From Colias croceus (taxonomy: Eukaryota > Arthropoda > Insecta > Lepidoptera > Pieridae), in assembly GCF_905220415.1 (NCBI RefSeq), contig NC_059564.1, positions 5,654,501 through 5,718,500 on the forward strand: 64,000 bases of DNA, written 5' to 3'. The notes beneath the pieces were generated by a model. It was not told where the DNA came from. It searched no databases and saw nothing but the letters and a program-made list of their open reading frames with translations. The position numbers were made by a program, and so were the translations under genes. Of the stretch, positions 47,046 to 58,900 are shown piece after piece (positions within the stretch are counted from its first letter, which is position 1; every line of letters starts with the position of its first letter).

Positions 47046-49144
47046 GTTTTAAAAATTAATTTTCTTATTTTTGGCACCGACTGCTTGTTATCTATTTACC
47101 TAGTAACACTTAAGTTTAGTGCTTAGTGAATCATTCAGTATTAAAAATACCTCTACCTACATTGAACATAGAAAATTATTAATTTTTGAAAATTATTAAT
47201 ACATATTTGAATTTATGGATTTCTATATATTTTAATAGGTAACTACATGTAAATCCAAATTCTTCATAATTCTCACCTGTACCTACTCCTTTCATTACAC
47301 AATTTAAACTTATTTACAGCATTTTATTTAAACATTGTGAAGTTATCAAGGATCGACGACAATAAAATAATTTCATGAGTTTTAAATGCTCTTTCACTCG
47401 TCGAGAAGTTAAAATGTCGAAATGAATTCTAGATAAAATATAAAATCATGCAATATTTGAGTACATACCCAAATGCGGTACATGATGTTAATTTCAATAT
47501 AAATATTTTAAAAGCGTTAATGTACCTTTTGTTTGCTATACAAAAGAACACTTTGTGCATAAAAACTAAGATTATTAAGTTGTTGAAGAGATTATAATGA
47601 TAGTTATTAGCTAGACTAGCTAGACTGCTAGACCATCGTTTTTTGCAATATTAATAATTAAAAGTAATGAAGTAATTATTGTTTTTCATTCATTTCAAAA
47701 GATTGATTTATTCAAGTTGTCTTTGTTTAGAAATACATCTAAGACATATATCTAACTATAGATAATTAATAACAAATCTGTTTTTTTAATACAAGTTACA
47801 TCCAATACCTTATTGGGTAATTATTATTGATTAAGAGGTTCAGCTTCATTTAGCATCATCATCGAGATGATATTATAATAATGTAGCCTTCCTCGATGAA
47901 TGGGGCAGTGGGCTATCTAACGAAAGAATTTTTTAAATCGGACCAGTAGTTCCCGAGATTAGCGCGTTCAAACAAACAAACTGTTCAGCTCGAAGGTTCA
48001 GCTTTATAATATTAGTATAGATTAGCTAAAGCTCTCTTGCCCGGTTTGACGTTTAATCTTTACGATAAATTCGATCCAATGATGGCCATAAGTGGCATAT
48101 TTTAAAGCTTATCAAGCTTACATTTTAACTATTTACTAAAAGCTCTTTTACACAATAACCTAATTATCATAATATGTATAATGTCAAATCACGATCTCAT
48201 CATAATAATAGGTATATAGGCATAGGTATTTTAATCAAGTTATTAACATAACGAGTTTGACAAGGTCAGACGTTGATTCAATGGAGATTTCTCTGAATAG
48301 TTTTTAATTGAGGTAACTTATAATATGTGTTTACATATATAAAAAGTGGACTAGGCGAGCTTGCAAAAACTTAATTCAATTTAGTAATATAATATTATTA
48401 TAGAAGGCAAACTTAATGCAAAAGCATGATAAAGAAAGGTCGATGACATAATAATACTCGTATGTGGATTGTGGACATGCTCTGCATAAAGTAAGTATAA
48501 TGTACTAGCGATCTGCCAGTTGTTCCCGTTCTCGTGGGATTTCCGGGATAAAACCACATCCAAGTTACCCTCTATAATATGTGTGCTAAATTTCGTAGTA
48601 CATAATCGGTTGAATAGTATTTGCGCGAAAGAGTAACAAACACACACACAAAATCCTCACAAACTTTCGCATTTATAATATTAGTAGGATAACATATAGA
48701 AGCTTATCTGTGTTCCTACAATAAGAACAAAATTGATCAAAGTGCGATGAGGTGTACCTATTTTAAATTTTTACCTTACTGCGCCAGCAACTAGGATAGA
48801 TATTATATTTTTAGATTTTATAAATATTGTTCTTGTCTTCATTCTATTCTAAATGGCTTGATAGATTTATAAGTTAAATCGAGTGCAATTTAAAATGGAG
48901 AGCATTTATTGCCTTAATATAGATATGTGCCTGTATAACAGTATAAGTATGTAGAGTTTCACTTTGAATCACAATAACTACCTACTTATTATCGACTAAT
49001 TAACACAGAACTCTAATCACAAAACACATGTTTATTTCTTTATTTCCAAGCTAAGTTCCGATAGCGAAGTTTATGATAACATACAAGTTTCGATAACTCG
49101 TATAGGTCATTGCCAGTCACTCCTAGCTGGTCTCTGAGCTAGCC
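47046..49144. other. Intergenic; two Helitron-type repeats
   Basis: No gene. A 3'-truncated family A copy (minus) lies at about 47855-48022 and a family B copy at 48505-48689. The last few hundred bases before 49145 are the probable promoter of reductase gene 2; no convincing TATA box was recognised. Confidence 0.45.
48505..48689 (-). mobile_element. Helitron-type repeat, family B, shortened
   Basis: Minus strand: TCCTACTAATATTATAAA after A, through ACCCTCTATAATATGTGTGC-like sequence (given as on the plus strand), to CTAG before T. Most of the GC-rich end is lost. Confidence 0.75.
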
Positions 49145-52100
49145 ATGTCGCCATATATTTATATATTTATCGTGTTACAAGTGATATTTTTCACAGTAAG
49201 TCATAGTTTAACCAAATTAAACATATTTTTTTAATAGTTTAATTCTTTTTAGCACCTTTTTATTAGCTTTACCTGTATGTTTGTAAGGTATATAAGCAAC
49301 TCCTATAGACTCTATTTAAGGACAGATTTAATTAAAACTTTGTACACTTATTAAGGATTGGTGACAATACAATTATTTGATGAGTTTAAGCGTGTATTTT
49401 TAACTAGCTATATTTCTTATTATTTGATAACTTATTCCAATTAAGTTGTATAACTTAATAGAGGTTACTATACGCTTTACAAGTCGTTTTAAAAGACATA
49501 GAGGTCAAACGCTTTAAGTTAACATTGTTAGGTAATTTGTTAGCAATTAAGATGTTAAATTTACTAAACTTTATGGTGTAATTTGATTAATTATTCATGT
49601 TATTTCATTGTGTATTGATTGGCATTACGCTTAATAATATTTGATTGATTTGTTTTCGAGGGAATTACCTACTACAGACCACAAAAATGTCCAATTTGTA
49701 TATTCTTTTTTATGGCTTTTATACTCTATTTACACACAGATATAAGATAATGTACCTAATACTATATATCGTCATTATTCTGGAGTCTATACAGTACATA
49801 AGGGCTACGGCTAATGTGTAAGTATATAACTAACTAGCTGCTCCGCGCGGTTTCACCCCCGTGGCTTCACTCCTGTGGGTCGTAGCGTGATATATATTAT
49901 AGCCTATAACTTTCCTCGATAAATGGGCTACATATCTAACACCGAAAGAAACTCAAACCGGACCAGTAGTTCCCGAGATTAACGCGTTCAAACAAACAAA
50001 CTCTTCGGCTTTATAATATTAGTAGGTATAAGTATAAATAAAAATTTGGTATACCTACATATTATAAGTTATACCTACCTAAGGATTAAAAGGAGAATGT
50101 CCTGTCCCCTTGTATAGTATCGATTTCAACATGTAGGTACTTTGAAGATTGATTGACTTGAATTAAAAAAACATGTAAAGTTTTTAAGCTTGCTGGGTCG
50201 TTCAACTAAGTATAAAACAAAAACGTTCAGACGGGATTGTATATGATATTAAATATAGATAATTTCTTGGTAATTTCCTTAAGGATACATACATGTCAAT
50301 GTATCCTTAACGTCAGTACCTGCCTCCAAATATATCTTATTACATCAACAAAATAAATGGTGTAATGTTTTATTAAGTCTTAAGTTGTCAGCTCTATAAA
50401 TGGACCTACCTACAACTTACACTTTATGTAATGCATCAATTCATATAAAAAATTGCTTATGTATCGTTAGTATATTTTAACTGTTGATGAATCATAAAGT
50501 AATATACTCTCTAAGTCTCTATACCTATATAATATAGTGGGTCGCCCCGGCTTCGCCCGTGGTACCTACATATTTAAACTATCCTATCTCTCAAGTTGGA
50601 TCGAACTGCACATGGTGTGCGAATTTTATTATAATCGGTTAAGTGGTTTAGGAGTCCATTGAGGACAAACATTGTGACACGAGATTTATATATATTAGAT
50701 ACCTATAATAATAAACATTGTCAAAAAAAATCCGCAAGGTTACATGTATAACTACTATGAATAAGTTTAACAGCCATTTACTTACCTATTAGGTGTAAAT
50801 ATAAATTGGGCGATTTTTATTACATCATTTCGCAAAAAAGCGATCTTTTATTAGCTTATATTTGGCATGGTCTATCGCTCTTTAGACGTGTCAAGTTCGA
50901 TTTAATAATAATTAATTATTAGTGAAAAGGAATATTTAAAAATTGTAGATTCGAAGCCACGTTTTAACTTTTTTGTTCAATATCAATCATGTGTAATAAA
51001 ATTAATAAAGTATCAAACAGGAGTTCTTTTGTTTTAAAACAATTAATTGATTTAAACATCATAAAAAGAAAATAAACAAAATGTAATTGGATAATTGTGA
51101 GCTTCATTTGTGTAAGTACCTATTATTTAATCGTATGTTATAATTTGATTGTTTTTCTTCTTTCAGCAAACAACAGCAGAGGCACCTCGATGGAAGCTGA
51201 ACGACGGTCATGAGATCCCAGCCCTCGCTCTCGGCACTTGGCTTGGAAATACCTCTAAGGTATATAAAAAAATATACAGGGTTATTTGTAAAACACCGGC
51301 AACCTCGCAGGACAAGATAGCTAACATCATAAGTAACAACATTTGATCTACGACTTTTGGCATAACGCAATAAATTATTTTTAAATGATTTTTTAAGATT
51401 TTATTGTACTCTCCTAACATTTGTAAGTCTATGTTCTATTCAATATCGAAAGGACGACGCGACGCCCCCTTTCCCCTCCCGTTCGCTTCTTGTTTACGTA
51501 ATTTTTGGAATGCGCGTAGAGTTTATAATATTCAAACGGAAAATTAAATGAATATTTATTTTTGTATGAAAATAAAATCTAACAAATTATCAAAAGTCGT
51601 AGAACAAATGTTGTTACTTATGATGTTAGCTATCTTGTCCTGCGAGGTTGCTGGTGTTTTACAAGTAACCCTGTATAATATATTATATTTATCTCTATAC
51701 AAATAATATCTATTAGGTAGTTATATGAAACACAAACAAACTGTTTTTCTTAATAATAAAAATCTTTATTTATCCATACTTTCAATTACTTACACTGTTT
51801 ATGTCATTCAATAATTTATATATAAACACAATAGGTACTTAAAACACAATACTTAAAAGTTAAAACTATGGACATTATCGTCTGAACTAGGCCGAGCCAG
51901 CTGTAGGTATCTTAAACGATAATAATATCTTCCCACTATGTAATATATAAACTAATTATTCACAATTATTCATTCAAATAAACTTTTTATTTACTTTAGA
52001 AGCTCTTTTGAGTCGCCAATTTACATAATTTAATATTTCCCAATTATTGCAATCACGCTCAAAATTGTCCGAAGCAAAACTCTACCTACGCCTGTAAAGC

Positions 52101-55100
52101 AGAATTTTCTTAATGCTCACTGTCACGAAAAAAGTTAATTTTGAATAGATATTTTTCCGGACATTTTTGACACGCCATTATTATCTTTTTTGTATGTAAT
52201 CGACTCATTTCGACGCAATTATGACCCACTTTAAGCAGACCGATTTAATTCAAATTTCAAACATTGTTAACTGATCAAGGATTGGTGACTGGTGTCAATA
52301 CAAATTTCATGAATTTCTTCTTATAAAGCGTTTTTTTTTTTATTTAGCGTTTAGCTCCTAAACTATATTAATTATTGGACTTTTTAACAAGCGATTCTGA
52401 ATCTATGGATTCAATTAAAACTTTTTCCAACATGGCCGTCTCCAGCCGGTATCTGACGAGGTGGTACACGCAGTTCGCTGGGCCATCGACGCTGGCTACC
52501 GGCACATTGATACAGCGTGGATCTATCGTGTGGAAGACCAGGTCGGGAGAGGATTGAAGGGATATAAACGAGAGGATATCTTTGTTACTACTAAGGTATG
52601 TTGTGTACTTGAAATACATATGCAATGCAGTATGGTATATTGGTATATAACACACACAAATACAAATGGAAGTTAACTATTATAAATTTATTTACTTGTT
52701 AAATAGACAGTTATGTAGTGTATGAAATTATTCATCTTGTGGGTTTGTTTGTAGGTAATAGTAATCTCTGGAACTCTTGGCCCGATTGTGATAAAAATTT
52801 GCTTCACAGAGCTGCATTGTTCTTGTGTCAAACAATATTTTTATAAGAAAGCTCCAGAATAAGGCTACTTTTTTAATTGAACCTACCAGATAAAAATGGA
52901 CACAATGTTGATTGAATATATATAGATACCTAACTACTAACATAATTTCAAATTTTCAAAGGATAGAAATACCAATCAACCTGGATACGGGATCGAATTT
53001 CTTCTATTATTAATTTTCTAAATAATCATTTAAAAGAAATATAAGTAACTAAAATGATACCATTATACTCTATCAAAGTTATGGAACGACAAACACGCCC
53101 GTGACGCCGTGGTGCCCGCGCTTCGACAGTCGCTGAAGGACTTGCAACTTGACTATGTTGATCTGTACCTCATTCACTGGCCCGTTGGACAGTTTGTAAG
53201 TATATTGTATATGTGGATATAATGTGTGCAAAGCGCGTTAGATATGTGCCAAATTCAAACAAAAAAAAATGTTGTGTGGTTTTATGAAACCACGGTAAAA
53301 GTGAAACTTTTTATCACACTATAGACATAACTAAAAATTATCGTATTTGTACGATAATTATCGTACGTATCGTGCGTCACGCGACATGCGCTACACAGAG
53401 CAAATAGTTTGAGACGATGTAATAAAAGTTTCACTTTAAAAGTACTTTACTTCAAGTTTCATAGGTATTATACTTACACACAATTTAAATATTCTTGGAA
53501 ACACAATATCTACCTATAGTATACAGAGTATCATGAAGTGTACTATTACAATTTAAGGCATTCATTAAAAACAGAGATATATCAAATAGGAGTTAATTCT
53601 CGACATAATGCATAACTGCGCTGCGGTCTATTCGCATTATCATATTTTAAAATCAAACTTATAAGCCAACACAATCACTTGATAAACATGCTTATTCTGC
53701 ACGACATAGTAAGGGAACCAAAACCTACAGGGTTCTTCCCGTGAAAACATATACCCTTGAAATTTGGTACGAAGCAACTTCTTGTAGCACAGCTATAGGA
53801 AAAATTGTTAAAAATATAAATTCACAACGTTCAAAAACCGTTTTAGGTTTATCGGTAACCGGTTTTATTTTAACTACTTATATTAATTATTTTTTGTCAA
53901 ATTCAAAGGGGAACCAAACCTACGATACCACAGACTACCTGGACACATGGCGAGGCATGATGGAAGCGAAGGAACTGGGCCTCACCAGGTCAATTGGTCT
54001 CTCCAACTTCAACCAGCACATGATTGACAGGATCCTGGAGGCGGGGCTGGAAAAACCCGCGGCTTTACAAGTTGAGGTGAGATTGGAAATATATTTATTT
54101 ACTAAAAATACTGTATATTTACTAACTAGAAAATAAACCCCACATTTTGAGGGTTTTATTTTACTAAGCGGACTATTTTTAAGCTATTTTATAGCGTATT
54201 TTTTATTAAACACACATTATTATTTAATTAATACCGAAAGCATTCCGATCGTATTTTCGCTTACAGACTCCGCTTACCTAGATTTTTTCAAAATCCATGT
54301 TGTTTAAAAGTTCAATAAAAATTAATAAGGAGGTAGGTAGGTACACTAACGCTGCAAAATTCATAGACATGGAACAAACATAGAAAATACTTAAAATGCT
54401 ATACAAATTTCACTATTAAGTACTTATTTATTGTTCCTTCAATCATTAAAACAATATCTATACAAGCATTGAAATAATGAAACTGTCCTCGTGTTCCTAA
54501 TTTATAAAATTGTATCCTTTCAGCTTAACCTGAATCTCCAACAACCAGCATTACTAGACTATTGCAAGAAAAACTCCATAGTAGTGATGGGCTACACACC
54601 CTTCGGTTCGCTGTTCTACAACAAGGCCAAGTCAGACGCTCCCCCACCAAGGGTCGATGACCCCGCGTTAGTGGAAATCGCTAAGAAATATAACAAAACC
54701 GTTCCACAGATTACTTTGAGATATTTGGTAAGTTTGATGAATATTTTGTTATTGAAAAAACAAATTATTTCCACAGTTATTACAATATTTCTTCAAAATA
54801 ACATTAAAAATAATTAATTTAGATGATTCATGTGCTTCATTCGATAACTTTGAAAAAATACATGACATGATTTTGGCGCCAAATGTTGGCTTATTTTTTT
54901 ATAATTTTTTTGCATTATGGTTTGTGTAATTTTGAATATATTACGGATCCACTAGTTTCGTAACTATATAGAATTCATAATATGCTTTGATTTTTTGAAC
55001 ATGAGTCAAAAACTACTTAGCAGGTCTTGAAAACGCATTCCGAAACTATATTATAATAAGCCTTCAGCAGCATTTCATTTAAAAATTATTATTAAACTAT

Positions 55101-55366
55101 TAGAAATAATTGATCCATATATTTTTAATGATGTGTCTAGCTCAATCTATTTTTTTTTATATTTTCAGGTGGAATTAGGAGTGATCCCACTCCCGAAATC
55201 GCTAACAAAATCCCGCATCGAGCAAAACATCGATATTTTCGACTTTTCTCTTTCCGAATCTGACAAAAACATACTAAAAGGCTTCGACAAGAACTACAGA
55301 ACAATCCCACAGTATAAATGGTTGGATCACCCTTACTATCCTTTTGAAAAGCCGGAAAAACATTAG
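49145..55366 (+). CDS. Aldo-keto reductase with signal peptide, gene 2 (seven exons)
   Basis: Exons 49145-49195, 51167-51259, 52446-52595, 53079-53195, 53909-54076, 54524-54727, 55169-55366; all introns phase 0; 326 residues. Residues 1 to about 20 form a hydrophobic signal peptide. Tetrad: Asp70 (YRHIDTA), Tyr75, Lys98 (FVTTK), His131 (YLIHWP). Further family marks are SIGLSNF, LNLQQPALL, GYTPFG and the IPLPKS cofactor motif. Three consecutive exons (117, 168, 204 nt) match the paralog at 31485-40902 exactly in length, and all shared introns fall at the same places. The one difference is exon 3, which fuses the two exons that gene 1 splits before VGR. The proposed role is NADPH-dependent carbonyl reduction in haemolymph or the secretory route; substrate unknown. 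An AATAAA at 55449 fits its 3' end. Confidence 0.92.
49834..50028 (-). mobile_element. Helitron-type repeat, family A, in reductase 2 intron 1
   Basis: Minus-strand copy ending CTAG before T with the family A blocks. It is antisense to the gene. Confidence 0.7.
50540..50700 (-). mobile_element. Helitron-type repeat, family E, decayed 3' end
   Basis: Minus strand starts TCTAATATATATAAATCTCG after A. The GC-rich end CACGGGCGAAGCCGGGGCG is present but CTAG is lost. It resembles the intact copy at 62402-62572. Confidence 0.6.
51274..51677. mobile_element. MITE with 83-bp inverted repeats beside a splice donor
   Basis: Left arm 51274-51356 and right arm 51595-51677 are near-exact reverse complements ending TATACAGGGTTA and TAACCCTGTATA. 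The spacer is about 240 bp. The left arm begins 15 bases after the 5' splice site of reductase 2 exon 2. A solo terminus is at 23830-23912. Confidence 0.78.
53262..53451 (+). mobile_element. M3-family MITE in a reductase 2 intron
   Basis: Begins TTGTGTGGTTTTATGAAACC then GGTAAAAGTGAAACT; it contains CGCGACATGCGCTACACAGA and ends TAATAAAAGTTTCACTTT. A second copy is at about 61247-61436. Confidence 0.68.
53640..53815 (+). repeat. Internal remnant of the GGGTTCCG family
   Basis: Matches the inside of the copy at 43200-43385: TTGGTACGAAGCAAC, AACCTACAGGGT and TAGCACAG-type blocks. Both ends are missing. It lies in intron 4 of reductase gene 2. Confidence 0.55.
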
Positions 55367-55448
55367 AGATATTATCGATTCGCATCGTTACTATAAAAAA
55401 TAAGTTTTTTTCTTGTGTGAAAAAAATGAAAACTAAATGAATATTTGT

Positions 55449-55454
55449 AATAAA
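55449..55454 (+). terminator. Polyadenylation signal of reductase gene 2
   Basis: AATAAA 83 bases after the stop codon at 55366. Confidence 0.6.
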
Positions 55455-55730
55455 ATCATATATAATTTAATGTGATAAGTATATTAAAAATTTGATCTTA
55501 AAAATGTGTTTTATTTCTTCATCTAAAATATAGTCTCTGTAGCATAGTACACCTGAATGATTTTTTTCATTATCATTAAAAAATGAATGACATTTTAAAT
55601 ATTCAAGTTGTATATGTTTTAACGCAGTAGTTTTTTCCAATTTCTTATTGTGCTAAATTGAATTTTCCTATTTAAAATAATTGTACTAATAGAAGGTTAA
55701 TAAAAAATAATAAACAAGAGTTTTATAATA

Positions 55731-55736
55731 TTTATT
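55731..55736 (-). terminator. Polyadenylation signal of ERGIC-53
   Basis: AATAAA on the minus strand about 190 bases after the ERGIC-53 stop codon. The two convergent genes thus end within roughly 300 bp of each other. Confidence 0.5.
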
Positions 55737-55924
55737 ATAAGATTTATATTACACCATACAACTAACAAACACAGGACCATACATTATCTTACAAAACGGC
55801 AAAACAAAAAATTTTCAAGATGTTCCAAATTTTTCTTTAATACAATCCAAATTTTTGTGACAAAAAATAACAAAAATATATAAAATCACTCTGTTTACAA
55901 CCAGCAGTTCTCTCACTCACTCAC

Positions 55925-58900
55925 TTAGAAGAATTTTTTCGCTTGTGCTTCTTTCCTTTCTCTGAAAATAACAAATAAAATATAATTATTAAATACATTC
56001 CTTTAAAAACACACGTGTCAGAAGTGAAACTTCTTTGGTAAGATGAATCTTACCAAAGAATCGTCGCCTTACTCCAGCACGTGACGGTATTGCCATGACA
56101 CGACTGTGAAATTTTATTCTCAACGCGCCTGCAGGAATTTCACTTCAAAAAATAACTTAGAGTGTATTTAAATTATTTACACAGAAAGATTTTTTCGACT
56201 ACGATTCAAATAAAAAATACTTGACTTTGTTTTTTAATTGCTTTTACCATTAGAATTAGTTTTTTACATTATTTTTTTTAAACTACAGCCGATAGAGAAA
56301 CTCGAAACCCGATAGCGATTTTATTTTTGATATGTTTATCAACTTTAGGGCACGTTCCCACTTTGTCGTGACGATAAATAATCGTGTAGTTTAAAGTGTA
56401 GTGGTTTATTTATTTAAATGGAGGTGTTAATGTCGTGGTAATATCGTAGATTTGCTCACTTCATGAAATTATTGATCATTTATCACGATATGGCCACTAC
56501 ATTAACATATAGAACGATACTATTATTTACAATAGTCGTCCAACGATAAATTAATCGTTACGACATAGTGGAAACGCGCCCTTACAAGACACAAGTACAA
56601 TAAATAATTAATAATGATCACAATACTCACTTATACATTTGATACAGGAACAACACGACCAACTGCCCCGCGACCACGGTCAGCAACATGCCCGTCCCCA
56701 CACACGACACTGTGGGACAAGACCCCGGGCTGGTCGGGGCTTGGGGCGATGATAATCTGGGGACGAAAAGAAGGAAAGATAAAAAATATGTGTGCGTGTA
56801 CTAGTGTACACACGTAAGAAGTGAAACTTAAACTTGAACAAAAAATAATTTACTATATGCAACTTTACAGAAATAAGTCGAATCACGCGTGGTAGGGATA
56901 AGAAAAAGATGGCGCGTAACGGAAAAATGTCACGCGTCACGAAAAAAATGTTACACTTAATTTTTTTCCAACCCCGATAAAGAAGTTTCACTTCAAAAAA
57001 AATCTATTATGGTTCTAGTCAAGTAATAAAATGGATTTTGAACTTTATTACTATGGAACTAGCTGGTGCGTTGTGCGCGGGCTGCAAGCAGCCCGCGAGC
57101 CCCTTTTGCCCCTGGGTTGAAGCAATAGGGCAGTCATTTGAAAATAAATTCGAATTTTCTGTCCATTTGTTACATCTGCTAACAGCGATTCCACAGTCAG
57201 TCGGTAAATCTTATAAATTCTCCATTCAAGTATTTTCCACTCCGGGAGGCTGTCCACCTTCGAGGGAGCGTAGTGCGCGGGCTGCAAGCAGCCCGCGAAG
57301 CATCCCAGGACAGAAATCTTCAGTCATTTGAAAATGCATTAAAATTACCCGTCAATATGCTATTATCTGCAAACAGCGATTCCACAGTCAATCGGAAGTG
57401 CTTATAAATTTCAAATTCAAATATTTTCTATTCCGGGGGGCGGTTGACCTTCGAGGGTGCATGGTCGCGCACCAAGCAGTTCGCGGCTCATCCCAGGGCA
57501 GAAATCTTCAGTCATTTGAAAATGCATTCAAACCTATCCATTTGTTACATCTCCTAACAGCGATTCTACAGTCAGTCGGTAATACTTATAAATTCCCCAT
57601 TCAAAATTTTCTATTCCGGGGGGCTGTCCACCTTCGAGGGTGCGTGGTGCGCGAGCTGCAAGCAGCTCGCGGCTCACCCCAGGGCAGAAATCTTCAGTCA
57701 TTTGAAAATGCATTCGAATTTCCTTTCCATTTGTAACATCTGCTAACAGCGATTCTACAGTCAGTCGAAACTGCTTATAAATTACTTATTCAAATATTGT
57801 TAAATTTTTGAAACGTCTTATCGATAGCGGGCAGTGACTTTTCATAATAAACTGTTCAAGAGTTAACCTAACACGCTCGTCGCTTCGCTCCTCGCTACCT
57901 ATTTGAATATTTAGGCCGGCCGCTGCCGCGACTCGCTCGCTTCGCTCGCTTGGCTCGTGCGATAGGTAGTTCAAAAGTTAACATAACACGCTCGTCGCTT
58001 CGCTCCTCGCTACCTATTTGAATATTTAGGCCGGCCGCTGCCGTGACTCGCTCGCTTCGCTCGCATGGCTCGTGTGGTAGTTCAAAAGTTACATTACACG
58101 CTCGTCGCTTCGCTCCTCGCTAACTAAACTGCTTATAAATTACTTATTCAAATATTGGTAAATTTTTTAAACGTCTTATCGATAGCGGGCAGTGACTTTT
58201 CATAATAAACTGTTCAAGAGTTAACCTAACACGCTCGTCGCTTCGCTCCTCGCTACCTATTTGAATATTTAGGCCGGCCGCTGCCGTGACTCGCTCGCTT
58301 CGCTCGCATGGCTCGTGTGGTAGTTCAAAAGTTACATTACACGCTCGTCGCTTCGCTCCTCGCTAACTAAACTGCTTATAAATTACTTATTCAAATATTG
58401 GTAAATTTTTTAAACGTCTTATCGATAGCGGGCAGTGACTTTTCATAATAAACTGTTCAAGAGTTAACCTAACACGCTCGTCGCTTCGCTCCTCGCTACC
58501 TATTTGAATATTTAGGCCGGCCGCTGCCGCGACTCGCTCGCTTCGCTCGCTTGGCTCGTGCGATAGGTAGTTCAAAAGTTAACATAACACGCTCGTCGCT
58601 TCGCTCCTCGCTACCTATTTGAATATTTAGGCCGGCCGCTGCCGTGACTCGCTCGCTTCGCTCGCATGGCTCGTGTGGTAGTTCAAAAGTTACATTACAC
58701 GCTCGTCGCTTCGCTCCTCTTTAACTAAACTGCTTATAAATTACTTATTCAAATATTGTTAAATTTTTGAAACGTCTTATCGATAGCGGGCAGTGACTTT
58801 TCATAATAAACTGTTCAAAAGTTAACCTAACACGCTCATCGCTTCGCTCCTCGCTACCTATTTGAATATTTAGGCCGGCCGTTGACGCGGCTCGCTCGCT

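Noticed and set aside
55925..55961. ERGIC-53 tail read as KKHKRKNSSK
   Set aside because: The donor AA/GTGAGT at 56631 ends in phase 2, which sets the last exon to the KKFF frame.
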